DNA from: Peptostreptococcaceae bacterium
Lineage (GTDB): Bacteria > Bacillota > Clostridia > Peptostreptococcales > Anaerovoracaceae
Direction of reading: 5' to 3'
DNA: 55,429 nt
Assembly: GCA_016650175.1 (NCBI GenBank)
Contig: JAENWG010000005.1
Span: 1-55,429, forward strand
How positions within the stretch are numbered: the stretch's first letter is position 1; each line of letters starts with the position of its first letter. This document shows positions 26,392-35,457 of this stretch, piece after piece. A program made the translations under genes and the position numbers. The notes beneath the pieces were generated by a model that was given only the letters and a program-made list of their open reading frames with translations, was not told the origin of the DNA and made no database searches.

Positions 26392-26952
26392 ATGGTTGAA
26401 TTTAACGGTAATGTAGTAGCCGCTGCGGTTAGGACTAATGAGGATTTAGAAGTAGCATTAAAATCCAAATCAGAGGTTATTTTTTTATTGAAATCTGATA
26501 TTTTGACTTTAGAAGACAAAATCATAATGATTCATAAAGCAAAAAAGAAAATATGTTTACATGTGGATTTCATGCAAGGTATAGGTAAAGATAAATCCGG
26601 TATTAATTATATTAAAAACTTAGGAGTAGATTATATTTCTAGTACAAGAACAAATATAATTAAAATGGGTAAAGAGTTAGGCATAAAAACTATTCAAAGG
26701 TTTTTTATTATAGACTCACATTCTGTATCTACAGCTGTAGATGCTACAAAACAGTCTAAACCTGATATAGTAGAGGTTATGCCCGGAGTAGTAACAAAGA
26801 AACTAGCAGAAATAAGCAGTTTGGTTGATGTACCCGTTATAGTGGGTGGTCTAGTTGAAACGAAGGAAGAGGTTATAGATGCAATAAAAGCAGGTGCTAT
26901 TTTAGTATCTACTGGTAACAGAGATCTTTGGGCGCTTAATATAACTAAATAA
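26392..26952 (+). CDS. GlpP-family antiterminator-like protein
   Basis: The 186-aa protein matches the glycerol-3-phosphate-responsive antiterminator family: a TIM-barrel-like sequence with HVDFMQGIGKDKSGINYI, DYISSTRTNIIKMGKELG, QRFFIIDSHSV and PDIVEVMPGVV. In Bacillus, GlpP with glycerol 3-phosphate lets RNA polymerase pass a terminator upstream of glpD and glpFK. No glp genes are in this window, so its target lies elsewhere or the family has another job here. RBS before ATG 26392 is weak (CTGGGAGA). Confidence 0.85.
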   Translation: MVEFNGNVVAAAVRTNEDLEVALKSKSEVIFLLKSDILTLEDKIIMIHKAKKKICLHVDFMQGIGKDKSGINYIKNLGVDYISSTRTNIIKMGKELGIKTIQRFFIIDSHSVSTAVDATKQSKPDIVEVMPGVVTKKLAEISSLVDVPVIVGGLVETKEEVIDAIKAGAILVSTGNRDLWALNITK

Positions 26953-26977
26953 ATTTATCTGAACATAGGAGGAAATT

Positions 26978-28669
26978 ATGAAAATTAAATTTTGTGGGGC
27001 ATCATTTGGTGTCACAGGTTCATGTCACTTAATTACAACTGAAAAACATAAGGTACTATTAGATTGTGGGCAGTTTCAAGGTGGCAAATCTCAAAATGCT
27101 TTAAACTATGAACCATTTCAATTTGAACCTTCAGAAATTGAGAGTGTAATTCTAAGTCATGCGCATATAGATCATTGTGGCAGATTACCGCTTCTTGTAA
27201 AAAGAGGTTTTAGAGGTTCAATCTATTGCACAAGTGCTACTGCAGATTTACTTGAAATAATGCTTAGAGATAGCGCATATATACACGAAAAAGATGCTGA
27301 GTGGGATACTAAAAGGGCTCTAAGAGCAGGTAAACCACCTGTAGAACCACTATATACTGTAAAAGATGCAGTAGAAGCTTTAAAATATGTAAAACCGATT
27401 TTATATGATCAAATTATAGATATAAATGATGAAATGCGTATAGTATTTAATGATGCAGGGCATATTTTAGGTTCTGCTATAACAGAATTATGGGTAAGAG
27501 AAAACAATAAAGACACTAAGATAGTCTTTTCTGGTGACCTAGGAGTAATGGACAGACCAATTCTTAGAAATCCAACAATAATTAAAAAGGCTGATTATGT
27601 TATTATGGAGTCAACTTATGGTAATAGACTTCACCCTAAGAATTCTACTAGCTTAGATGAACTTTTATCAATAATATTAAAAACAGTAAAAAGAGGCGGA
27701 ACTGTAGTAATCCCTTCATTTGCGGTAGGAAGAACACAAGAACTTATATATCAACTTGATAGATTTTACGATGAAAATAAAGAAGTTGCAAAACAGCTTG
27801 AAGACGTTAAAGTATATATAGACAGCCCTATGGCTACGTCAGCTACAGAAGTATTTAAGAAAAATGCAGATGTGTTTGATGAGGAAACAAAAGCATACTT
27901 ACAAAAAGGAGATAATCCTTTAGATTTCAAAAATCTGTTATTTACTCGTTCTACTGAAGATTCGAGAATGCTTAATATGGATAACACGCCTAAGATAATT
28001 ATATCTGCGAGCGGAATGTGTGAAGCTGGAAGAATTAGGCATCACTTGAAGCACAATTTATGGAATAAAAAATCAAGCATAGTATTTGTTGGATACCAAG
28101 CGCAAGGAACACTAGGCAGAAGAATAGTAGAAGGTGAAAAAGATGTCACTTTATTTGGAGAAGATATTCACGTAGATGCTGAAATATATAACTTAGAAGG
28201 ATTTTCAGGACATGCTGACAGAGATGGTTTAGAAGAATGGTTAGCAGGATTTGTCGAAGAACCTAAAAAAGTTTTTCTAGTACACGGTGAAATGGATTCT
28301 AAAAGAGAGTTTGCTACATATGTTAAAGAAAAATTAAACATAGAACCTATCGTAGTTGAGGGCCTATCAGAATTTGAATTAGATGGAACAGTTGTATTAA
28401 ATGAATCTGCAGGAACTAAAGAGGGTTTGAGTGACAGTGATATACAATTACTAAGGAATAAGATATCTAATATTGGCTCAGGAATTGATAATGTCTTGTA
28501 TAATGCAAAACTTATAACTGGTGCTGAGATTTCTCCAGATAAACTTATTAGAATAAATAACATAGTACAGGAATTAGAAAAAGCATCTATTAACCTGGGA
28601 GCCGTAATCACCGAAGAAGATAGAAGCATTGAAGAATTAAATATACTTAAAAGCGAAGGCAGGCTGTAA
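26978..28669 (+). CDS. Beta-CASP metallo-beta-lactamase RNase-like hydrolase
   Basis: The 563-aa protein has the MBL signature (LSHAHIDHCGRLP) and a beta-CASP segment typical of COG1236 RNA-processing exonucleases: FAVGRTQELIYQLDRFY, VYIDSPMATSATEVF, SASGMCEAGRIRHHL and the C-terminal SGHADRDGLEEW and VHGEMDSKREF. A further ~100 residues beyond the catalytic core (from about 465) are not recognised. It probably acts on RNA in the cytoplasm; substrate is unknown. AGGAGG precedes ATG 26978. Confidence 0.88.
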   Translation: MKIKFCGASFGVTGSCHLITTEKHKVLLDCGQFQGGKSQNALNYEPFQFEPSEIESVILSHAHIDHCGRLPLLVKRGFRGSIYCTSATADLLEIMLRDSAYIHEKDAEWDTKRALRAGKPPVEPLYTVKDAVEALKYVKPILYDQIIDINDEMRIVFNDAGHILGSAITELWVRENNKDTKIVFSGDLGVMDRPILRNPTIIKKADYVIMESTYGNRLHPKNSTSLDELLSIILKTVKRGGTVVIPSFAVGRTQELIYQLDRFYDENKEVAKQLEDVKVYIDSPMATSATEVFKKNADVFDEETKAYLQKGDNPLDFKNLLFTRSTEDSRMLNMDNTPKIIISASGMCEAGRIRHHLKHNLWNKKSSIVFVGYQAQGTLGRRIVEGEKDVTLFGEDIHVDAEIYNLEGFSGHADRDGLEEWLAGFVEEPKKVFLVHGEMDSKREFATYVKEKLNIEPIVVEGLSEFELDGTVVLNESAGTKEGLSDSDIQLLRNKISNIGSGIDNVLYNAKLITGAEISPDKLIRINNIVQELEKASINLGAVITEEDRSIEELNILKSEGRL

Positions 28670-28676
28670 ATAGGAT

Positions 28677-29312
28677 ATGAATAAGAAGAATAAAGACAAA
28701 GCGATTGTAATAGGTATTGCAGGAGGAACAGGGTCAGGTAAATCAACTTTAATAGATGCTATAAAAAGTGAGTTTAATGATGAGATAACTATAATAAGTC
28801 ATGATTACTATTACAAACCTCATAATGAACTTACTTTCGAAGAGCGAAAGCATTTGAATTATGACCATCCTAATAGTTTTGATACCGACCTTATGGTAAA
28901 ACATATCAAAGAGTTAACTGAAGGTAAAAGTATAGAAAGACCAGTATATGATTTTACTATACATAATAGATTAGACGAAACCGTGACTCTTAATTCTTCA
29001 AAGGTCATTATAGTTGAAGGAATTCTGATATTTGAAAATAAAGAGTTAATTAATCTGTTTGACATTAAAGTATTTATAGATACAGATGCAGATGTTAGAA
29101 TCATCAGAAGAATAGTCAGAGATGTTAAAGAAAGAGGAAGAACACTCGAATCAGTAGTTGAACAGTATTTAACAACTGTTAAGCTTATGCACGAAGAGTT
29201 TGTTGAACCTAGCAAAAAGAATGCAGATATAATAATTCCAGAAGGTGGATTTAATAGAGTAGCTATAGATATGCTGAACCAAAGAATTTATGCGCTTTTA
29301 CACGGTGAATAG
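28677..29312 (+). CDS. udk: Uridine kinase
   Basis: The 211-aa kinase phosphorylates uridine and cytidine for salvage. The P-loop GIAGGTGSGKSTL, SHDYYYK, NYDHPNSFDTDL and RRIVRDVKERGR are diagnostic. It starts 7 nt after the MBL hydrolase stop and ends 2 nt before the transporter gene, so the three are co-transcribed. Length is normal. Confidence 0.95.
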   Translation: MNKKNKDKAIVIGIAGGTGSGKSTLIDAIKSEFNDEITIISHDYYYKPHNELTFEERKHLNYDHPNSFDTDLMVKHIKELTEGKSIERPVYDFTIHNRLDETVTLNSSKVIIVEGILIFENKELINLFDIKVFIDTDADVRIIRRIVRDVKERGRTLESVVEQYLTTVKLMHEEFVEPSKKNADIIIPEGGFNRVAIDMLNQRIYALLHGE

Positions 29313-29314
29313 AT

Positions 29315-30205
29315 ATGAACAAAAGCATAATGACCTATATAATAACAGTATTTGCTGCACTTGCTTGGGGACTATCATTCTTTGCGACAGTAGTGACTTT
29401 AGAATATTTTGACCCCATATCACTACTAAGTTTGAGATGGGGTATAGCTGCTTTAATATTCTTAGTTCTTTATTCAACTAAGATAATAAAGTGCGATTTT
29501 AAAGGTAAGAATAAGAAAATGCTACTAGCTGCGGGTTTAGTCCAGCCATGCTTATATTCGATATTTGAGACCACGGGTATAGGGATGACATCAACTTCTG
29601 AATCAGCTATTGTTATTGCGCTGATTCCTATATTCACACTTTTGGTTAGTACAATGCTTTATAAAAGAAAAATAACAAAGGTAATAGTATTAGCGGTTAG
29701 TTTAGCATTTTTGGGAATAGCTATATGTGTATATTTTTCGCCTAATTTTTCAGCAAGTGGTAAAATAGCAGGTTATTTTGTTCTGCTAGGAGCTGTTTTA
29801 TGTTGTGCGTTTTATACTAATCTGATTAATAAATTAGGAGAGGCATATACACCTACAGAGATAACATTTGCTATATCTGTTATGGGCGGAATCTTCTTTA
29901 CCATAATGAACTTCATATTTGGAGATGGATTAAATACTTATTACGTGTTTGCAACTAATCCAGAGCCTATGTTTGGAGTCATATTCTTAGGAGTGGCGTG
30001 TTCGTGTTTCTGCTATTTAGCATTTAATAACATACTGACAAAATTTTCACCAATTATAGTTACCAATGTTTTTAATAACAGTGTTACGGTAATAGGCATA
30101 ATATCAGGAGTGCTATTTGCAGGTGATCCATTTGGTTGGTATATAGTAATCGGAACAGGTCTTACTTTAACGGGAATCTCACTTACTAATAGAAAAGCTA
30201 AATAA
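29315..30205 (+). CDS. EamA/DMT family transporter
   Basis: The 296-aa protein has ten hydrophobic helices in two EamA repeats, starting with ITVFAALAWGLSFFATVVTLEYFDPISLLSLRWGIAALIF. Family members move amino acids or metabolites, often outward; the substrate here cannot be read. It is the last gene of the udk segment and ends at a clear terminator. Confidence 0.88.
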   Translation: MNKSIMTYIITVFAALAWGLSFFATVVTLEYFDPISLLSLRWGIAALIFLVLYSTKIIKCDFKGKNKKMLLAAGLVQPCLYSIFETTGIGMTSTSESAIVIALIPIFTLLVSTMLYKRKITKVIVLAVSLAFLGIAICVYFSPNFSASGKIAGYFVLLGAVLCCAFYTNLINKLGEAYTPTEITFAISVMGGIFFTIMNFIFGDGLNTYYVFATNPEPMFGVIFLGVACSCFCYLAFNNILTKFSPIIVTNVFNNSVTVIGIISGVLFAGDPFGWYIVIGTGLTLTGISLTNRKAK

Positions 30206-30209
30206 ACTA

Positions 30210-30243
30210 GAAAGAACTGATTAAAATCGGTTCTTTTTTTTCG
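30210..30243 (+). terminator. Intrinsic terminator after the EamA gene
   Basis: AAGAACTGATT pairs with AATCGGTTCTT (one G-T pair) and runs into eight T. The rest of the 158-bp gap to 30364 is A/T-rich, with a TTTACA-like element near 30306 but no convincing -10. Confidence 0.88.
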
Positions 30244-30363
30244 TGTTTATTAAATTACTGAAAAATACACAGTTTGGTTTTAAAAATACTTAATTTTAAA
30301 TTCCTATTTACATATGGTTTTTAATAAAGCAAAATATATTTATTAAACTTATGGAGGGAAATA

Positions 30364-30762
30364 ATGGGTGAATACCAATATAAATGTTATGATGATTATA
30401 TTTTACCTACTGCGATTTACCATCAATGCATATGGATAATCAGAGATATGGAAAGAATGGAGAAAAGAGTAACATATTTAAATGATAGTGTACTTTTGAA
30501 TAATATTGATATGTATAAAAGTATGAAAATATCAGAAAGTTATGATGAAATCAATAGGTTAAGTAGTGAGATATCTCTAATTGACGGTAAGCTTAGTGGA
30601 ATATATTCTGCTTTAGAAAAAATTCCTGCAGAATACCAAAATGGTTTATTGCAGAACATAATAAATCACATAAAATATGAAGATTATGCACATGAAAACA
30701 CATGGAAAAAGTGGAAACAGCGATTTATATACTATGTAGCTGAAAATCTTAAACTCTATTAA
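30364..30762 (+). CDS. Phage-type (RinA/ArpU-like) small protein, domesticated?
   Basis: The 132-aa protein has an N-terminal YDDYILPTAIYHQCIWIIRDM and a C-terminal IPAEYQNGLLQNII...DYAHENTWKKWKQRFIYYVAENL. From memory this resembles a ~130-aa family in clostridial prophages (often annotated as hypothetical or RinA-like) with YHQ..WIIRDYDR near the start and IPEEYR.G..NNI...HNTY..WK.RFI at the end. The typical proline/glycine-rich middle is missing here. No other phage genes surround it. It stands between two terminators directly before the Tad-like locus, so it may be a captured regulator; that is speculation. RBS: TGGAGGG. Confidence 0.6.
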   Translation: MGEYQYKCYDDYILPTAIYHQCIWIIRDMERMEKRVTYLNDSVLLNNIDMYKSMKISESYDEINRLSSEISLIDGKLSGIYSALEKIPAEYQNGLLQNIINHIKYEDYAHENTWKKWKQRFIYYVAENLKLY

Positions 30763-30795
30763 ATATGTACTGTAAGTAAAAATTAAATAATATAA

Positions 30796-30829
30796 AATAC
30801 TAGTAATTAAAGATTACTGGTATTTTTTT
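30796..30829 (+). terminator. Intrinsic terminator immediately before the Tad-like operon
   Basis: AATACTAGTAAT (30796-30807) pairs with ATTACTGGTATT (30813-30824; one G-T pair), followed by TTTTTTT. The T-run ends 13 nt before the first codon of the next gene, leaving no room for a promoter after it. Confidence 0.85.
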
Positions 30830-30842
30830 ATGAAAGGTAATT

Positions 30843-31733
30843 ATGAAGTGGTTGTTTACAAGAAAGAAATTATTAATTTTAGTAATAATAGGTATAAACT
30901 TTATTGTAATAAAAGCTGTTTGTGGAGCTTTTACTGTAGGTGAAATAAATCCAATTGATGCTAGCGCAAATGTAGTATATCCGCCACAAATAATATTTGA
31001 TAATGACAATTCAAAGATTAGTATTAAAGTTGGAAATATCAAAGATAACTTTATAGCATACGCGACGGTTCATAACAGAACGGCTGAATATGAATTCGAT
31101 GTTATATATTCTACTACCATGACAGTAAAAGGGGAAATAATAGTGGGAGATTATCTGATAGAAGATGAAGGCACTTATTTGATAAAAGCAAAATGTACAG
31201 TTCGCTATAAAACAAGTAAGCTTAATATTAAAAAAGGATGGCCTAAATACTATAATATCAGTTCTGAAAGTGAACTGTTCATAGAAGGGAAGGAAGAAAT
31301 AACACCTATAGAAACAATTATTATGGGCAAGGTAAAACACACCACAGAATGGAATAAAAAGAGAATGCTATATAACTTAACGAAGGGATATGAAGAAGAC
31401 TATAACGGAGGTATAGGATTTAACGAATACATTGAAAAAAGTAATCCTAGATACATAAACGTTTTTTGGCCAGGTGAAAACTTCATACTTGAATGTACTT
31501 TAAATAAAGAAAACGTTGATAGCATAGAAGTTAGTATCAAAAACACGGATTATAGAGCAATATTAAAAAGGAAGAGTGGTGATTTGTTCACAGGGATAAT
31601 GTTTAATAATGATAGAGATAAGAAGAGTGCTAAAGAGTTGGTGTTTGTATTTGAAGCAAATGGGGCTAGTGATAGAGTTTCAATAATTATTGATGGCATG
31701 GATGAGTACTGGGGATTACATAGAAAAAAATAG
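30843..31733 (+). CDS. Exported protein of the Tad-like locus, unknown
   Basis: The 296-aa protein has a basic start (MKWLFTRKK), a hydrophobic helix (residues ~10-29), and then an exported domain rich in beta-strand patterns (AYATVHNRTAEYEFDVIYST; GTYLIKAKCTVRYKT). No lipobox is convincing. I know no family for it. It is the first gene after the terminator at 30796-30829, and the SAF/CpaB-like gene follows 8 nt after its stop, so it is probably a surface or assembly component of the pilus-like system. GAAAGGT before ATG 30843 is a modest ribosome site. Confidence 0.7.
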   Translation: MKWLFTRKKLLILVIIGINFIVIKAVCGAFTVGEINPIDASANVVYPPQIIFDNDNSKISIKVGNIKDNFIAYATVHNRTAEYEFDVIYSTTMTVKGEIIVGDYLIEDEGTYLIKAKCTVRYKTSKLNIKKGWPKYYNISSESELFIEGKEEITPIETIIMGKVKHTTEWNKKRMLYNLTKGYEEDYNGGIGFNEYIEKSNPRYINVFWPGENFILECTLNKENVDSIEVSIKNTDYRAILKRKSGDLFTGIMFNNDRDKKSAKELVFVFEANGASDRVSIIIDGMDEYWGLHRKK

Positions 31734-31741
31734 AGGTAATT

Positions 31742-32344
31742 ATGATAAGAAGAAAAAAGATATTTGGGCTTATATTAATAGTATTATCACTTGCTGGGAT
31801 GTTTGTATGGGAAGTGAAGGGTAGAGATTTGGTTACAATGGAGGAAATATTGGTACTAAAAGAAAATACTGACAAAAGCCGAATTATAACCGATGAAATG
31901 TTAGTAGCAACAAAAGTTAGGGAAGTCTCAAAAGAAGCAATCAGGCCAAAGAATAAAGATGAAATATTAGGTCTTGAAAGCGTACAATTCATTCATAAAG
32001 CAGCACCACTATTCATTGAATATTTTGAAGATGATGAGCTGGTGGCTGATGCTAAAAGTAATCAATATGTAATGGCTATACCAAATAATTGGTTGCTTTC
32101 ATATCCTCAAAGCTTAAGAAGAGGAGATAATGCGGTTTTCTACGTTGATGGGAATAAGGTAACGAGTGCTAAAGTGGTTTATGCCAAAGACGGAACAAAT
32201 AAAGAAGTTGTTTCGACTGATTTTACAAGGCTAGAAGGATCATCAACTATCAGTTTGGTAGAGGTATTGGTAGATGAAGAAAAAGCAAATGAATTATCAA
32301 CACTAGCAGCTTTAGGAAATAGATTCGTAATTATGTATAATTAA
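31742..32344 (+). CDS. CpaB/RcpC-like SAF-domain protein
   Basis: The 200-aa protein has an N-terminal membrane anchor (residues 6-24) followed by a SAF-like region: VLVLKENTDKSRIITDEMLVATKVREVSKEAI, then VMAIPNNWLLSYPQSLRRGDNAVFYVDG. This is the order found in CpaB/RcpC of Tad pilus loci, where the protein sits at the outer face of the membrane. It is shorter than typical proteobacterial CpaB (~260-300 aa), in keeping with a monoderm. The neighbours TadZ, TadA, TadB and TadC support the assignment. Confidence 0.75.
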   Translation: MIRRKKIFGLILIVLSLAGMFVWEVKGRDLVTMEEILVLKENTDKSRIITDEMLVATKVREVSKEAIRPKNKDEILGLESVQFIHKAAPLFIEYFEDDELVADAKSNQYVMAIPNNWLLSYPQSLRRGDNAVFYVDGNKVTSAKVVYAKDGTNKEVVSTDFTRLEGSSTISLVEVLVDEEKANELSTLAALGNRFVIMYN

Positions 32345-32354
32345 GGAGCAAGAA

Positions 32355-33101
32355 ATGGAAAAAGTAATAACATATTTTGGAACGGATTCTGGAGTAGGAA
32401 CCACTATGATAGCTCAGTCAGTATCAGAAAATTTAACTAAAGAAGGCAAGAAGGTGTTGTTGATGTTATGCAGTGGTAATTATGGGAATGACTATATAAT
32501 TACAGATGAAGAAGCTTCCCTAGATGATATAAAAGCTAATCTGATATCTGGTTATTTAGGCAAGGAAGATATAGAAGGTATACTTATAAAGATTAATGGC
32601 CTTGATATAATGCCAGGTATTAGGGATATAACCAGAATTAAATATTATTTAGAAGATGATTTGGATAAAATAATATCTGTAGTAAGAGATGATTATGATT
32701 ACATAGTAATTGACGGAGGTTGTAATATTAATTATGGTATTACCGTTTCTTCGCTTCTGGTAGCTGATAAAATTTATTTTATAATAACTCAGCAAGAAAA
32801 AAGTATAAGAAGGTTTATAAACGAATATTATTCTGTACTTTATCCTATGAAAATAGAAGGAAGACTGATAAGTAATAAATATGTAACGGATTATGGAAAC
32901 CACGGTATAAGTGAAATAGAATCATTTATAGGTAAGGAACCTGCTATTAATGTTGAATATGCGAAAGAGGGTTGGATAGCAGAAATTAGAAAAACGACAT
33001 TGTTAAGTGATGCTAAATTTAAAGCAGGCATAGAAAACATAGTTAGTGATATTACAGGCATAGAGACTAAAAAGAGCAAGTTCTCATTTTTAAGCAGGTG
33101 A
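32355..33101 (+). CDS. TadZ/CpaE-like protein with degenerate P-loop
   Basis: The 248-aa protein has the MinD/ParA fold pattern: MEKVITYFGTDSGVGTTMIAQSVSENLTKEGKKVLLM at the start, DYDYIVIDGGCNI as the Walker B region, and KIYFIITQQEKSIRRF. The deviant Walker A, normally KGGxGKTT, reads DSGVGTTM (residues 11-18), so both lysines are lost (Asp11, Thr16). TadZ proteins are known for atypical Walker A boxes; they localise the pilus motor to a cell site. Nucleotide hydrolysis is doubtful here. Its stop overlaps the start region of tadA. Confidence 0.8.
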   Translation: MEKVITYFGTDSGVGTTMIAQSVSENLTKEGKKVLLMLCSGNYGNDYIITDEEASLDDIKANLISGYLGKEDIEGILIKINGLDIMPGIRDITRIKYYLEDDLDKIISVVRDDYDYIVIDGGCNINYGITVSSLLVADKIYFIITQQEKSIRRFINEYYSVLYPMKIEGRLISNKYVTDYGNHGISEIESFIGKEPAINVEYAKEGWIAEIRKTTLLSDAKFKAGIENIVSDITGIETKKSKFSFLSR

Positions 33102-33106
33102 AAAGA

Positions 33107-34513
33107 ATGTGTGAGTTTTTTATAGATAAGTATTTGTTAAACATAGGTAATACTAGAATTGAAGGTGGTTTAAAACAGGATAGGTTTGAAGAAATATGTA
33201 GACTTGTTAGAGAAAAGCTAGATGATGAATGGGATATAACTGATGATAAGTATAAAGATAATAAGCTTGAGAGAGAAAAACGAGCAATAATTGGTTACGA
33301 AAAAGAAACTAAGTATTATAAAGAAAAAATTAGAGAAATAATACTAAGATGGAAACTTACTGATATTTGGTATCCGCCGTGGCATATAGATTTATATGAT
33401 GCCATATTTCATGAAGTATTTGGTCTTTCAGGACTAGCACCTTGGGCATATGATAGTTTAGATAAATATAAAAATTCTTCTTCAGCTAAATTAATAGGAG
33501 ATAAACTTTATTGTTTGATAGGAGGAAGTACAGAACTTCAGCCCCAGAGAATTAACAAAAGAAGAAGAGAACAACTCATGAGGTCGCTGCTTCTGGCTAC
33601 GCCTTTTGAAAATACTAATAAGGGTTTCCACGAGGTATATCTTCACAATGGTATAAGAATAACTATATATTCAGGAGAAAAGACTAAAGAAAACGAAGAG
33701 GTAATAGTATTTAGAAAATATGTAATTAAAAAAATGTCTTTTGAAAATATGGTTGAGCTTAATACTATACCAGAAGAAGCTATTGATGTGTTTGAGCTAA
33801 TGATAAAAATAGGTTATAACACTCTTTTTGCGGGACCAGTGAGATCAGGTAAAACCACTTTTTTACAAAGCTGGCAAATGAATGAAGATACTAACCTTGA
33901 AGGGTTAGTTATAGCGACAGATCCAGAAACACCATGGCATAAGTTGATGCCCGAAGCACCTATTATGCAGCTAGTGGCCGATGGCGTCGACCTTGAGATG
34001 ATTACCAAATCTATTTTAAGAGGAGATAATGACTATGTGCTTCTAGAGGAAATGCGCGATGGATTAGCATATAACATAGCACTTGAGATAACAGCTTCGG
34101 GGACTAAAAGATGTAAAGCTACAATACATGATAATGATGCGTATAATATTCCGTTAAAAATGGCATCTAAGATAAAAGCAAAGTATGGTGGTAATATTAG
34201 AGATTTAATAGGGCAGGTGTTTATGAACTTTGATATAGTGATTGAGCTGATTCAAGTTCCTGATAATCGTTCTCAAAAAAGAATGGTTGGTATTAAAGAA
34301 TACTATTATGATGTGGCTAATGATAGGGTTTATATAAATCATATATGTAAATATGATAAAAAAAATAATAAATGGCTATGGAATTATAGACTATATAACG
34401 ATGGTGAAGATAGATACAGTAATGAATTAAAAGAAAAACTGGCGGTTCTTTACAGAGAATATCCACTAGATGAAAAGCCACTTATGCCGGGATATTATAG
34501 GAGTGAAGAATGA
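33107..34513 (+). CDS. tadA: TadA/CpaF-type secretion ATPase
   Basis: The 468-aa hexameric motor belongs to the GspE/TadA superfamily that powers pilus assembly. An extended helical N-terminal region (~1-200) is followed by Walker A GPVRSGKTT with Lys249, and Walker B-like DYVLLEEMRDG, with GTKRCKATIHDND as the His-box region. A GTG start at 33098 overlapping the tadZ stop is possible, but AGGTG lies 6 nt before ATG 33107. The tadB start overlaps its stop as ATGA. It is the most secure marker that this is a Tad-like locus. Confidence 0.9.
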   Translation: MCEFFIDKYLLNIGNTRIEGGLKQDRFEEICRLVREKLDDEWDITDDKYKDNKLEREKRAIIGYEKETKYYKEKIREIILRWKLTDIWYPPWHIDLYDAIFHEVFGLSGLAPWAYDSLDKYKNSSSAKLIGDKLYCLIGGSTELQPQRINKRRREQLMRSLLLATPFENTNKGFHEVYLHNGIRITIYSGEKTKENEEVIVFRKYVIKKMSFENMVELNTIPEEAIDVFELMIKIGYNTLFAGPVRSGKTTFLQSWQMNEDTNLEGLVIATDPETPWHKLMPEAPIMQLVADGVDLEMITKSILRGDNDYVLLEEMRDGLAYNIALEITASGTKRCKATIHDNDAYNIPLKMASKIKAKYGGNIRDLIGQVFMNFDIVIELIQVPDNRSQKRMVGIKEYYYDVANDRVYINHICKYDKKNNKWLWNYRLYNDGEDRYSNELKEKLAVLYREYPLDEKPLMPGYYRSEE

Positions 34514-35445
34514 TAGTTAATATGATGATGTATGTGATGATGATAAGCGGTATAATTATATATTTTGAAGAAGAATTACTGTTTATATATCATTATTCAT
34601 TAAAAAAATCAAAGGCATTCTATAGGCACGAAGAAGAAGGAAAAAAGAAACTCATAGATAGTAATGATCTTGTTATGTTACTCAATTCAACATTAGGGTT
34701 TAAAGGGGATAAATCAATAAATAGATTTATAAGCTTTTCAATAGTATTGTCAATTTTAACGGTTGCTTTGCTTTTAAATAGAATTAATATAACAATGGTA
34801 CTTATGGTATCGGCTGTAGTATCTTTATTACCATATATTGTATTAAGAACGAAACTAAAGGTGGACAGACGAACAAATGCAAACGAGGGAGATTTAGTAA
34901 TAGCAGAGATTTTAAACAGTTACAAGTTCACAGGATATAATATGCGTGCTGCAATTGAGCATACAGCTTTGAATATGACAAATGCACCACATATGAAAAA
35001 TGTAATATTGGATTTATCAAAAGACATGAATTTGGCGTCCGATGAAAGAGATATTAAAAAAAGTTTGTTTAAATTTAGGTATAAAGTGAATACTGCGTGG
35101 TCAGATATACTTTCATCTAACATGTATTTTGCGCTTACCAAAGGTGTGGTAGTAACAGATGCGCTGGCTGATTTGTTGCAAGCTGTCGAAAATAGCAAAA
35201 CAGTTAAAGAACATTTAAAGAGAGAAAGCAATGAAGCCAATTTAATGATTATATATATGGCACCTATATGTTACTTGTTAACTGTAATAGGAGGAATAAA
35301 ATTCTTTAACTTTACTTTGAAAAAGTTTTTCAGTTATCAATTTTTAACAGACACAGGAATAAAATGGTTTTTAGTAATAGTTATTACTTATTGTATTGGG
35401 ATTTTGGCTAAGATTTATATTAATGATAATAAGTTGGACATATAA
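34510..35445 (+). CDS. TadB-like pilus platform membrane protein
   Basis: The 311-aa protein has an N-terminal helix, two helices at about residues 75-118 (FSIVLSILTVALLLN; MVLMVSAVVSLLPYIVL), a cytoplasmic T2SSF-like four-helix region (GDLVIAEILNSYKFTGYNMRAAIEHTA), and two C-terminal helices. That is the topology of TadB, which couples the ATPase to pilin in the membrane. ATG 34510 overlaps the tadA stop by 4 nt. Sequence conservation is low, so the call rests on topology and context. Confidence 0.75.
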   Translation: MIVNMMMYVMMISGIIIYFEEELLFIYHYSLKKSKAFYRHEEEGKKKLIDSNDLVMLLNSTLGFKGDKSINRFISFSIVLSILTVALLLNRINITMVLMVSAVVSLLPYIVLRTKLKVDRRTNANEGDLVIAEILNSYKFTGYNMRAAIEHTALNMTNAPHMKNVILDLSKDMNLASDERDIKKSLFKFRYKVNTAWSDILSSNMYFALTKGVVVTDALADLLQAVENSKTVKEHLKRESNEANLMIIYMAPICYLLTVIGGIKFFNFTLKKFFSYQFLTDTGIKWFLVIVITYCIGILAKIYINDNKLDI

Positions 35446-35457
35446 GGGAGTGGTAGT

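Noticed and set aside
28168-28746. 192-aa minus-strand open frame
   Set aside because: It lies opposite the MBL hydrolase and udk, and its serine/leucine-rich composition reflects the antisense reading.
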